NCBI GenBank assembly: GCA_029059365.1
Contig: JAIDVZ010000128.1
Location: forward strand, 1 to 6,240
Direction of reading: 5' to 3'
Length of the DNA stretch: 6,240 bases
From: Opitutales bacterium
Lineage (GTDB): Bacteria > Verrucomicrobiota > Verrucomicrobiia > Opitutales > JAIRKQ01
Under the pieces are notes generated by a model, which saw only the letters and a list, made by a program, of their open reading frames with translations, was not told where the DNA came from and did not search any database. This document shows positions 1-6,240 of this stretch, piece by piece (positions within the stretch are counted from its first letter, which is position 1; each line of letters starts with the position of its first letter). A program made the position numbers and the translations under genes.

Positions 1-71
1 AGTTAATACCAAGTATGAGAAAAAGTTTTTATTTGAATTTTTGTACCTATATTTTTCAATTTTTAGTTCTT

Positions 72-959
72 ATGATAAAATTTACGTCCAAAATAGACGA
101 AAATACAGCCCAGCAATTGGAAGCCTTTCTTGAGGAAAATGCGATGCAAAACTATACGATGGAATATCTACCAGATGATGATACGCATCTATTGTGCGGA
201 TATTTTGAAACCATCGAGCAGGGCGAAGAAGCATGTTTAGAGCTAAAATCGGTGTTCCCAAACATTGGTGAATTTACACAAGAGGTGTTGCAAAAGACGG
301 ACTGGGTCAACGAGTATAAAAAACATTGCAAATGTTGGTCTTTCAATGGGTTTGATTGGGTCCCAGTTTGGATGCGGGATGATTTTCAAACATCGGGTAA
401 TGCTGTGCCTGTATATATCGATTCTTCGGCTGCGTTCGGCACCGGTATGCATGAAACCACACGTTTGTGTGCGAAAGCGTTGGAATTATTTGTAGCGATG
501 TACGAGCGTGATGCTTCGCTATGTATAAAGAGATGTTTAGATATCGGGTGTGGTACCGGTATTCTTGGGATTTCGGCCCTAAAGCTCGGATTACAGTCGG
601 CAACATTCATAGATAATGATGAGCAGGCTATTAAAGTTTGTGAGGAAAATGTTGAAAATAATGGTATAGATAACGATCGAGTGGAATATGTACACTCCGA
701 TTTACGTGTGGGACTACTCGGTAAACAAGGAGATCTTGTTTTTGCCAATATCTTGGCGAATGTACTGATTGAAAATGCGAATATCATTGTGCGCTCAGTG
801 AGGGAAGGAGGCTTATTGTGTTTGAGTGGAATACTAGTGGATGAAATGAATGATGTGAGACAGGTATTCAAAAAAGCGATAAATCGGTCGTGGAACACAT
901 CTTTTGAAAATAATGTAAAAATTGGTCAGTGGGGAGCTTTAATGTTTAATAGAGCGTAA
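72..959 (+). CDS. prmA: Ribosomal protein L11 methyltransferase PrmA
   Basis: Cytoplasmic SAM-dependent methyltransferase that, in the family, trimethylates ribosomal protein L11. From the ATG at 72 it is 295 residues, close to the usual length of about 293. Visible signatures are DWVNEY near residues 77-82, the PrmA-specific block AFGTGMHETT (121-130), the SAM-binding glycine motif LDIGCGTGILG (156-166) followed by an acidic residue at D181, and the NILA catalytic-loop motif (226-229). An in-frame ATG at 15 would add 19 hydrophobic residues that do not look like PrmA, so I prefer 72. Neither start has a recognisable Shine-Dalgarno sequence; the bases before 72 are T-rich. The lipoprotein gene starts 41 bases after the stop. 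Family assignment is secure; the start is an inference from length and homology. Confidence 0.93.
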   Translation: MIKFTSKIDENTAQQLEAFLEENAMQNYTMEYLPDDDTHLLCGYFETIEQGEEACLELKSVFPNIGEFTQEVLQKTDWVNEYKKHCKCWSFNGFDWVPVWMRDDFQTSGNAVPVYIDSSAAFGTGMHETTRLCAKALELFVAMYERDASLCIKRCLDIGCGTGILGISALKLGLQSATFIDNDEQAIKVCEENVENNGIDNDRVEYVHSDLRVGLLGKQGDLVFANILANVLIENANIIVRSVREGGLLCLSGILVDEMNDVRQVFKKAINRSWNTSFENNVKIGQWGALMFNRA

Positions 960-983
960 TTTTGCTTGCTTTTGTTGCAAAAA

Positions 984-991
984 AGGTAGGA
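984..991 (+). promoter_or_regulatory. Ribosome binding site of the glycine-zipper lipoprotein gene
   Basis: AGGTAGGA lies nine bases before the ATG at 1001 and resembles a Shine-Dalgarno sequence. It decides the start in favour of 1001 over the in-frame TTG at 962, which would put 13 extra residues before the signal peptide. Confidence 0.55.
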
Positions 992-1000
992 TATGCAGGC

Positions 1001-1477
1001 ATGTTCAAGCGTAAGGACATTGCGTTTTTGTTGTTTGTTTCGATCTTATGTAGTGGATGCAATTCAACTACTGGTACTCTTGGTGGTGCTGCCGTAGGTA
1101 CCGGGTTGGGTGCCGGGGTCGGCTATGCTATCGGTGGCAAAGGTGGTGCTGTACTCGGTGGAGCAATGGGAGGATTAGCCGGCGGAGCGATAGGGGCTCA
1201 GGCCGCTGATCAAGGAAATGGTCCTTCCAATCGGAATTATTATAGCGGACGTCCGGCGACATATGCAGATAACGGGTATCGTCAAGCAGAGCTGAAGCAG
1301 CAAAGCCTAGAAATTGAGCGCCAAAAGCGCGAGATGGAGAGGGAGAAAGCGAAATCGAATGAGTTGCTTGAAAAACAAAGAGAGATTGACCAGAAAGCGC
1401 TTAAACTTGAGCATGAGCGTCTAGAATTTGAAAAACAGAAATTGGAATTTGAGAAGCAAAAACTTCGATCTGAGTAA
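1001..1477 (+). CDS. Glycine-zipper lipoprotein with C-terminal coiled coil
   Basis: Predicted envelope lipoprotein of 158 residues with unknown specific function. A short basic N-terminus (MFKRKD) leads into a hydrophobic segment ending in a lipobox-like LCSGC, with C20 as the likely lipidated residue. The lipobox is slightly unusual, having Cys at -3 and Leu at -4. Residues 24-66 are a glycine zipper, with repeated GxxxG/GGxxGG spacing of the kind found in outer-membrane lipoproteins and membrane-inserting segments. A polar linker (about 70-94) precedes a highly charged helix (95-158) rich in E, K, Q and R with heptad character, ending in two tandem LEFEKQK units. The glycine zipper suggests membrane association or self-packing, and the coiled coil suggests a partner or oligomer; both are inferences. 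It is 33 bases upstream of the next gene and probably co-transcribed with it. Confidence 0.8.
   Translation: MFKRKDIAFLLFVSILCSGCNSTTGTLGGAAVGTGLGAGVGYAIGGKGGAVLGGAMGGLAGGAIGAQAADQGNGPSNRNYYSGRPATYADNGYRQAELKQQSLEIERQKREMEREKAKSNELLEKQREIDQKALKLEHERLEFEKQKLEFEKQKLRSE
1421..1462 (+). repeat. Tandem 21-base repeat encoding LEFEKQK twice
   Basis: Two adjacent 21-base units each encode LEFEKQK at the end of the coiled coil. They differ at five positions, all synonymous, so the protein heptad is conserved while the DNA has drifted. This suggests an old in-frame duplication kept for helix periodicity. Confidence 0.75.
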
Positions 1478-1499
1478 TGGGCGTTCTGTGACGCGAATC

Positions 1500-1507
1500 A
1501 GGGTGAT
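1500..1507 (+). promoter_or_regulatory. Ribosome binding site of the 529-residue protein gene
   Basis: AGGGTGAT just before the ATG at 1511 contains GGTGAT, which is complementary to the end of the usual 16S rRNA tail. The spacing is short (three bases), but the match supports 1511 as the start. Confidence 0.45.
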
Positions 1508-1510
1508 ATT

Positions 1511-3100
1511 ATGGATACCGACGATTTGGATTTAGAGGGGCTGAAAAATTTCTCTTTCCAGCCGGCGTGGAGCAGGCCTGGCAAGGATGATTTTGACAAG
1601 GGGGATAGGCGTAAGGATCGTCGATTCAAACGAGAGATGCGTGATAGCGGTGATTTCGATGGTGACGAAAAAGATGGAGGTAGGGCCCGATCGCACTTCC
1701 GTAGACGATCTTCCAACTCTTTTCGTGGCAAAGATGGGAAAAATGGGAAGAATTTTGTGAAAGATAAGTTTCAACCAGTAGTTGAGGTTGAATTTTATCC
1801 TGAAGATGCGCAGTTCGAAACAATTATCAATGCTTGTCGTTTGACCTGTAAAACCTACGAATTATTCAGTGTCGCCCGTCTATTTTTGGAGAAACCGGAA
1901 CGTTTTGTGATGGTTGTAAAGAAGGTTTCTTCTCAAAAAGACCCGAATCTATATCTTTCTGTCGATGATGGTTTCATATTTTTAGATGAAAAATCCGCAA
2001 TCCAGTATGTTTTAGATAACCATTTGGATAAATATTTTAACACCACGGAAGAAGTGGGGGAGGCCCCAAAGGGTACTTTTGTTTGTGTCCATAAGTGCGG
2101 AATCACAGGTAAGATACTTTGCCCGCCAAATTATCATAAATATCAAGAAATTTTACTCGAGCATTATGATAAATACCTGTCGAATATCCCATTTGAGAAA
2201 TTTAAAAGCAAGATCGAGAGTGTAAATGGTGCTGATGTCATCGAAGCTTGGAAGGCAGAAGCATCCAAGACTATCATGCACTCACCGAAATTGGATGGTC
2301 ATGAGGAAAAATTTACAAAATTTGCTGAAGTTAAGCGATTTTTTATCGAAAATTTTAAGGATCAGGCGATTCGGGTGGCGAATTCGTTTAGGATAACGGG
2401 CTTATCGTTTATGAGTATGCCGCGTGGGATTTTGAGCAAGTCGATTTTCAGTTTGTTAATGCAGGAAAAGCGTTTCCCGCTGGGATTTTCAAACAACTTG
2501 AGAGGAAAATTACGTCGTGCACATTTTACAATTTACAAGGTCCAATCCGGAAAATCGAAAATCGCATGCATATGCGCGGTTAGGAGAAAATTCCGAGCGG
2601 TGGACGATAAATTTGAAGGCGAAATTCAGGTGATCATTGATTATATCGATAATCATCCGAATGTGAAAATTTCAGAGCTGTATAAACTACTATATCCAGA
2701 TGCTCCGGAGCATATTATCGGTGAATCGGATGAGATGTTTTCGAATTTTGCAAAGGATTTGAATTGGCTCATTCGTGAAGGATATGTTTCCGAGTTTGAG
2801 GATGGCAGATTGGTTTCTACCGCTATAATGACCAAGGAGCAGCTTGACGCTATGAAGAAGTCGGAGAAAATGGAATCGGTGGCCAATGATGAGGTTAAAG
2901 CCGATGATTTGGACGGTTCTTCGAAAGAAAGTAAGGAATCTCTGTTGGAGCTTGATGCAATAATTGATCAAGAAGATTCTAGTAACTCCATCCTACACGA
3001 AGGTCATGAATCTGGTGATTTGGAGCCTGAAGCTGTGGTAGTTGCACAAAATTCTGATGAAAGTGACCTTGGAGCTAGTCCTTCTTCGCAGGAAGAATAG
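1511..3100 (+). CDS. Conserved uncharacterised protein with charged N-terminus, Cys motif and possible winged helix
   Basis: I do not recognise a named family for this 529-residue protein. It has no signal peptide or membrane segment, so it is probably cytoplasmic. Residues 1-85 are low-complexity and charged, rich in R, K, D and G, and probably disordered; FSFQPAW (14-20) may be a short conserved tag. A globular part follows from about 88. It contains a C-x3-C-x7-C pattern (C192, C196, C204) with a CPPNYHKY motif, which could be a metal site or merely structural. Residues 370-435 (IDYIDNHPNVKISELYKLL ... LIREGYVSEFEDGRLVS) read like a winged-helix domain. The tail (about 455-529) is acidic and Ser-rich. 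The basic N-terminus and winged helix suggest nucleic-acid binding, but this is inference. Similar proteins may occur in Verrucomicrobiota, from memory only. Confidence 0.85.
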   Translation: MDTDDLDLEGLKNFSFQPAWSRPGKDDFDKGDRRKDRRFKREMRDSGDFDGDEKDGGRARSHFRRRSSNSFRGKDGKNGKNFVKDKFQPVVEVEFYPEDAQFETIINACRLTCKTYELFSVARLFLEKPERFVMVVKKVSSQKDPNLYLSVDDGFIFLDEKSAIQYVLDNHLDKYFNTTEEVGEAPKGTFVCVHKCGITGKILCPPNYHKYQEILLEHYDKYLSNIPFEKFKSKIESVNGADVIEAWKAEASKTIMHSPKLDGHEEKFTKFAEVKRFFIENFKDQAIRVANSFRITGLSFMSMPRGILSKSIFSLLMQEKRFPLGFSNNLRGKLRRAHFTIYKVQSGKSKIACICAVRRKFRAVDDKFEGEIQVIIDYIDNHPNVKISELYKLLYPDAPEHIIGESDEMFSNFAKDLNWLIREGYVSEFEDGRLVSTAIMTKEQLDAMKKSEKMESVANDEVKADDLDGSSKESKESLLELDAIIDQEDSSNSILHEGHESGDLEPEAVVVAQNSDESDLGASPSSQEE

Positions 3101-3159
3101 GAATTTTCTTTACTGCTACTTGGTTTGGTATATCCTAGGCCTGTCGCTGTTGTGTTGAT

Positions 3160-4134
3160 ATGAATATTTTAATCATAGGAGGGAATGGGTATATTGGGAG
3201 ACATTTGGCGGTGCGTCTGAAAGGATATGGGCATCGTATTTCAATTGTTGATAACAATGATGTACCTCAGTTGCCAACGACCGGATATTCAATCAATATT
3301 GGAGATTTTGGTGTCGTTGGGTTCATGAATGAGGTACTTAAAAATGAACGTGCTGAGCTTGTGATTCATGCCGGTGGGTTATCAGATGTTAGTGACTCTA
3401 TGGCTGCGCCGATGATGTACTATACGAATAATGTTGTCGGTAATGTATTTTTAATCGATACATTAATATCCAATAATGTGAAAAAAATTGTTTACATCTC
3501 GTCAGCGGCGGTGTTTGGAGAACAAGAAAAATTACCGATCACAAAAACCTCACTTCGAAATCCGATATCGACACTTGGGCATACTCAAATGTTAGTGGAA
3601 TCGATGTTAGAATCGTTCAGATTATCACACAATATAAGCTATGCCATTGTACGAGCGCCGAATTTAGCTGGTTTAAGCGAAAACGAAGATCCATATTTTG
3701 TTGAAAATTTTGGTACTGGATTGATCCCGGCGATTATGGAATGTGCGTTAGGCTGGCGCGATCATCTGGATATATATGGTACGACGTATGGAACAATCGA
3801 TGGTACCGCTGAACGTGATTATTTACATATTGATGATTTTTGTGATGCTTGTGTCAACGTATTGCCACACTTGGAAGTTAGACGTGAAAAGCAGATTTTC
3901 AATGTCGGGTTAGGGAAAGCACATTCTGTGAAGGAAGTAATAGCGTGTGCAGAGGAGGTAGTAGGCAAAAAAATAAAAACTACCGATTCATTAGCACGTG
4001 AGGGCGATCCTTCCAGAATCTATTGTGATGTTTTTGAAGCGTGTGCAGCACTGGATTGGCGACCAAAATACGGCTCATTGAAGGATATAATAGTTTCTAT
4101 TTGGGAAAAAATTAAGTTGAGCAACAAAGAATGA
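3160..4134 (+). CDS. UDP-glucose 4-epimerase-like protein (GalE family) lacking the catalytic Tyr and Lys
   Basis: A 324-residue extended short-chain dehydrogenase closely following GalE. It shows the NAD-binding GGNGYIG (7-13) with an acidic residue (D31) after the second strand, VIHAGGL (68-74), YYTNNVVGN (87-95), SSAAVFG (114-120, with the catalytic-site Ser at 115), N168, the GLIPAIMECALGWRDHLDIYG block (187-207), DGTAERDYLHIDDF (214-227) and REGDPSRIYCD (280-290). At the place of the active-site YGxSK the sequence reads LGHTQ (139-143), so Tyr is Leu and Lys is Gln; the Lys after HAGL is Ser75. Canonical epimerisation is therefore doubtful, although UDP-sugar contacts (N168, R219, R280, D283) appear kept. 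The frame is intact, which argues against decay. The ATG at 3160 has no clear Shine-Dalgarno sequence. The mutarotase-like gene follows by 18 bases. Confidence 0.88.
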   Translation: MNILIIGGNGYIGRHLAVRLKGYGHRISIVDNNDVPQLPTTGYSINIGDFGVVGFMNEVLKNERAELVIHAGGLSDVSDSMAAPMMYYTNNVVGNVFLIDTLISNNVKKIVYISSAAVFGEQEKLPITKTSLRNPISTLGHTQMLVESMLESFRLSHNISYAIVRAPNLAGLSENEDPYFVENFGTGLIPAIMECALGWRDHLDIYGTTYGTIDGTAERDYLHIDDFCDACVNVLPHLEVRREKQIFNVGLGKAHSVKEVIACAEEVVGKKIKTTDSLAREGDPSRIYCDVFEACAALDWRPKYGSLKDIIVSIWEKIKLSNKE

Positions 4135-4164
4135 TATTCATTATCCGGTTTAATGAATAGCATT
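4130..4164 (+). promoter_or_regulatory. Inverted repeat spanning the epimerase-like stop and the next gene's start
   Basis: The arms 4130-4143 (AATGATATTCATTA) and 4151-4164 (TAATGAATAGCATT) are complementary at 13 of 14 positions around a seven-base loop, TCCGGTT. In the mRNA the hairpin would bury the ATG at 4153-4155 and include the stop TGA at 4132-4134. Ribosomes finishing the upstream gene would open it, so translational coupling is a reasonable inference. It is AT-rich with no following T tract, so a terminator is unlikely; a DNA operator is an alternative. Confidence 0.5.
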
Positions 4165-4965
4165 ACAACAAAGGACACTGAAATTTTTACAGTTGGGCCG
4201 TCGCAGTACCATCTGTTGAACGATGGAACCGGAACGTTGGCAAAATGGAGGATTGTATTAGCAGACGATTCTTGGCGGGAACTGCTGAATGTGCGTTCAA
4301 ATAATGTTATTGCAGATTTTAATATTCGGGCGCTACCAATGATTGGATTGCCAAAAGAGCAGATGGAACATCTGCGATTTAAACAAGCAGAGCGCAGCAC
4401 AAATTCAATAGTTTTCGAGTTAGATAACCACGATCTTTGTCGAACATGTATACCGCGGATTAAGTATGTTTTTTCGGATTTATCCTTTAAAATAGATTTA
4501 CAATTGGAGAATATCAGTGCATTCCCAATATATTGGTGTCCAATTATTCGTCTCGGATTACACCTTCCATGGCATGAAAATTTATCCTTAGATCAATATT
4601 CATTATGCAGTAAATCCAAGAAGCGTCTAACCCTTAACAGAGATTATGTGATTCTTAATTCTGGAAAATGCCCGGAACGATTATCGCTTGCTGGATTGGA
4701 AGATGGGGATGTTTTAGCGGTTAGTGGTATACAGGACCCAAAAATCTCAATAAACACCAAAAATGAAGAGGAATCGGTACGCATTGCATTGGGTGGAAAA
4801 TATCAGAATGCATACATTGGTTTACAAAAAACAAATAATGAATATTGTACTGAGCTGTTGTGTATGCTTGATTTACCTAGTGACGATGATGGCGATTTGT
4901 CACGCTGCAAATGTGTTACCAGTGAAAAATCCGGGGATTTTTCCATCGAATTGAGCGTTTGTTGA
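4153..4965 (+). CDS. Putative galactose-mutarotase-like (aldose 1-epimerase fold) protein
   Basis: A 270-residue protein without signal peptide or membrane segments. It looks mostly beta-stranded and shows faint resemblance to the galactose mutarotase/aldose epimerase superfamily: a strand pair (IDLQLENISAFPIYW, 114-128) like the 'V-N-T-polar-P-F' strand of that fold, then RLGLHLPWH (133-141), which may correspond to the region of the catalytic His. No clean catalytic HPYF-type motif is present, so enzymatic activity is not established. Its position 18 bases after the epimerase-like gene supports a hexose-related role, because galE and galM often neighbour one another. The ATG at 4153 lacks a Shine-Dalgarno sequence and sits inside an inverted repeat. 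The stop is two bases from that of the opposing trkH. The gene is clear; the function is tentative. Confidence 0.8.
   Translation: MNSITTKDTEIFTVGPSQYHLLNDGTGTLAKWRIVLADDSWRELLNVRSNNVIADFNIRALPMIGLPKEQMEHLRFKQAERSTNSIVFELDNHDLCRTCIPRIKYVFSDLSFKIDLQLENISAFPIYWCPIIRLGLHLPWHENLSLDQYSLCSKSKKRLTLNRDYVILNSGKCPERLSLAGLEDGDVLAVSGIQDPKISINTKNEEESVRIALGGKYQNAYIGLQKTNNEYCTELLCMLDLPSDDDGDLSRCKCVTSEKSGDFSIELSVC
4924..4943 (-). terminator. Possible terminator hairpin at the convergent gene junction
   Basis: A perfect nine-base inverted repeat (GAAAAATCC / GGATTTTTC) around a two-base centre lies about 25 bases beyond the trkH stop on the minus strand, inside the 3' end of the opposing gene. A-rich and T-rich flanks give it a bidirectional terminator look, but the GC core is only a few pairs and the T run is part of the stem. 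On the plus strand it falls before the stop codon, so it would serve trkH better. Confidence 0.3.
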
Positions 4966-4967
4966 AG

Positions 4968-6240
4968 TTAATTTTTACGCTTTCCCCAGAACGATCGCAA
5001 AAATATGCACAATATCGGGTAAATCTCCAAGCGCCCGAGCAACATGATCAAACTAAGTATGATTTTTGTTGATGTATGCAAGGAAGCGATGTCATTTAAA
5101 GAACTTGGCTCAAATATAATTCCCGCATTCGAGATCGATGCTGTGACGATGGCCAATATGCTCGATGTATTTAACAATGGTTGAATTATACCAATTATGA
5201 ATACTGTCGTTGCGATCAGAATGATATGCAAACAGAATATCGAAGTATGGTTAAGTACGACATCCTGATCTATGACGTTATTATTTATCCGAAGGGCACG
5301 TACTAATCTTGGTCGGAAAACGAGCTCTATTTGCTGTCGGATTGATTTGAAAATCACCAATAAGCGTGCAATCTTTACCCCACCAGCGGTTGATCCTGTA
5401 CAACCTCCGATGAGCATCATGGTTAAAAGTAACACATATGAAATTGGGATCATTGTTATGTTTGTCGCTGAAAATCCAGTTGTTGTTACTGCTGAAACTA
5501 CTTGGAATATTCCGTCTATTGGGTGCAAAATGTGCCTGTTAAGGATTAATATTAACCCACACATTATTCCCAATATTATGAAATATGCCTTAAATTCATC
5601 ATTTTTTTTCAGCACTAGACGGCGGAACAAGAAAATTGAACTAATTACCTGAAAATTTGTCCCTCCAATGAGCATAAATATTATCGCAGTACATTTTATG
5701 CCAGTAGATTGGAAATGCATAAAACCGTCATTGTAGGTTGATAATCCTCCTGTTGAGACGGTGGTGAACGCGTGGCATATTGCGTCAAACAAGGACATCC
5801 CGAATTTATAAAACAATAATGTACAACATAAAGTCAGCGCGGCGTATATCATGGATATACCGTATGATATTCTTTTGACAGAATAGGCTGTTAATTCACC
5901 GTCTAAAACAGAGGTTTCATTATCATATAGTTTTTTTGTACATACACCACTAGGCAACAAAAATGTAAGTAGTACGATGATTCCCAATCCTCCTACCCAT
6001 TGTGTAAGTGAGCGATAGAATAGGATACTTTTGGATAATTTTTCTACATTTTGGAATACCGATAATCCAGTTGATGTATATCCAATTACGGATTCAAAAA
6101 ATGAATTACAAACCGAACTAGAGCGTTCGATTAATAGGTATGGTAGGGTACCAAATGCGATAATCACTGTCCAATTAAGTAATACAGAAAAGATAGCACC
6201 ACGGTGATGTATTGTAGGACAACATCCCTTTGAATAATAT
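4968..6240 (-). CDS. trkH: Trk-type potassium uptake transporter subunit TrkH, N-terminus cut by the window edge
   Basis: Inner-membrane potassium-translocating subunit of the TrkH/KtrB superfamily. About 424 residues are visible of a usual length near 480. The four pore-loop filters can be read in order, numbering from the GTG at 6167: YTSTG (30-34), VSTGG (137-141), TTTGF (228-232) and SNAG (346-349). Each has the conserved Gly. Between them are many hydrophobic helices, GGCTGSTAGGVK (254-265) after the third filter, and the TrkH C-terminal signature MLLGRLEIYP (375-384). The frame stays open from 6167 to the edge, encoding residues such as HHRGAIFSVLLNWT that fit the helix before LPYLL, so 6167 is not the start. 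The TrkA-type regulatory partner is not in the window. TrkH is preferred over KtrB because of the C-terminal GRLEI region and the long filter-1/2 linker. Confidence 0.93.
   Translation of the reverse strand, partial: YYSKGCCPTIHHRGAIFSVLLNWTVIIAFGTLPYLLIERSSSVCNSFFESVIGYTSTGLSVFQNVEKLSKSILFYRSLTQWVGGLGIIVLLTFLLPSGVCTKKLYDNETSVLDGELTAYSVKRISYGISMIYAALTLCCTLLFYKFGMSLFDAICHAFTTVSTGGLSTYNDGFMHFQSTGIKCTAIIFMLIGGTNFQVISSIFLFRRLVLKKNDEFKAYFIILGIMCGLILILNRHILHPIDGIFQVVSAVTTTGFSATNITMIPISYVLLLTMMLIGGCTGSTAGGVKIARLLVIFKSIRQQIELVFRPRLVRALRINNNVIDQDVVLNHTSIFCLHIILIATTVFIIGIIQPLLNTSSILAIVTASISNAGIIFEPSSLNDIASLHTSTKIILSLIMLLGRLEIYPILCIFLRSFWGKRKN

Noticed and set aside
31..60. Possible promoter (TTGAAT at 33-38 and TATATT at 48-53) before prmA
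   Set aside because: The spacing of nine bases is far too short for a sigma-70 type promoter; such matches are expected in AT-rich DNA.
15..71. N-terminal extension of PrmA from the ATG at 15, possibly a signal or membrane segment
   Set aside because: PrmA is cytoplasmic, and the ATG at 72 gives the normal family length; the AT-rich codons before it look like an untranslated leader.
386..898. Minus-strand open frame of 170 codons opposite prmA
   Set aside because: It overlaps a well-supported prmA, and its Ser/Pro/Thr-rich translation shows no family motif; it is a shadow frame.
3082..3097. Six-base hairpin (TTCTTC / GAAGAA, loop GCAG) just before the stop of the 529-residue gene, followed by T-rich bases
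   Set aside because: The stem is short, has little GC and is not followed by a clean T tract, so it is not a convincing terminator.
4020..4400. Minus-strand open frame across the epimerase-like/mutarotase-like junction
   Set aside because: It is antisense to two coherent coding frames and has no recognisable protein features.
4971..5004. Imperfect inverted repeat (ATTTTTACG / CGCAAAAAT) just after the mutarotase-like stop
   Set aside because: It has a 16-base loop, mostly A-T pairs and one mismatch, and lies within trkH coding sequence; weaker than the repeat at 4924-4943.
5272..5652. Plus-strand open frame of 126 codons inside trkH
   Set aside because: It is antisense to strongly conserved TrkH filter and helix motifs; a shadow frame.

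Overview
The window holds six protein-coding genes on nearly continuously coding DNA of moderately low GC. It reads as ordinary bacterial chromosome: I see no RNA gene, insertion sequence, CRISPR array or phage gene. The organism cannot be fixed from sequence alone. The 529-residue protein at 1511-3100 resembles, from memory only, uncharacterised proteins of Verrucomicrobiota (Opitutae-like), so a low-GC, possibly host-associated member of that group is my tentative guess.

Layout. Five genes run rightward. First is prmA (72-959), the ribosomal protein L11 methyltransferase. Next is a small lipoprotein with a glycine zipper and a coiled coil (1001-1477), then the uncharacterised 529-residue protein (1511-3100). 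Last come a UDP-galactose 4-epimerase-like protein (3160-4134) and, 18 bases later, a protein that may have a galactose-mutarotase-like fold (4153-4965). The gaps of 18 to 59 bases suggest co-transcription, at least for the last pair. A TrkH-type potassium transporter subunit lies on the opposite strand (4968-6240). It meets the last rightward gene tail to tail with only two bases between, and its N-terminus runs off the right edge.

How they fit together. The epimerase-like and mutarotase-like genes look like a hexose or UDP-sugar pair, while the other genes are functionally unrelated housekeeping or envelope genes. The main surprise is that the epimerase-like protein keeps the GalE fold signatures and most UDP-sugar contacts but has lost both residues of the YxxxK catalytic dyad. 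It therefore looks like a maintained pseudoenzyme or an enzyme with changed chemistry. A 14-base inverted repeat with one mismatch covers its stop codon and the start codon of the next gene, and may couple or control translation of the pair. No complete new multi-gene system is evident.
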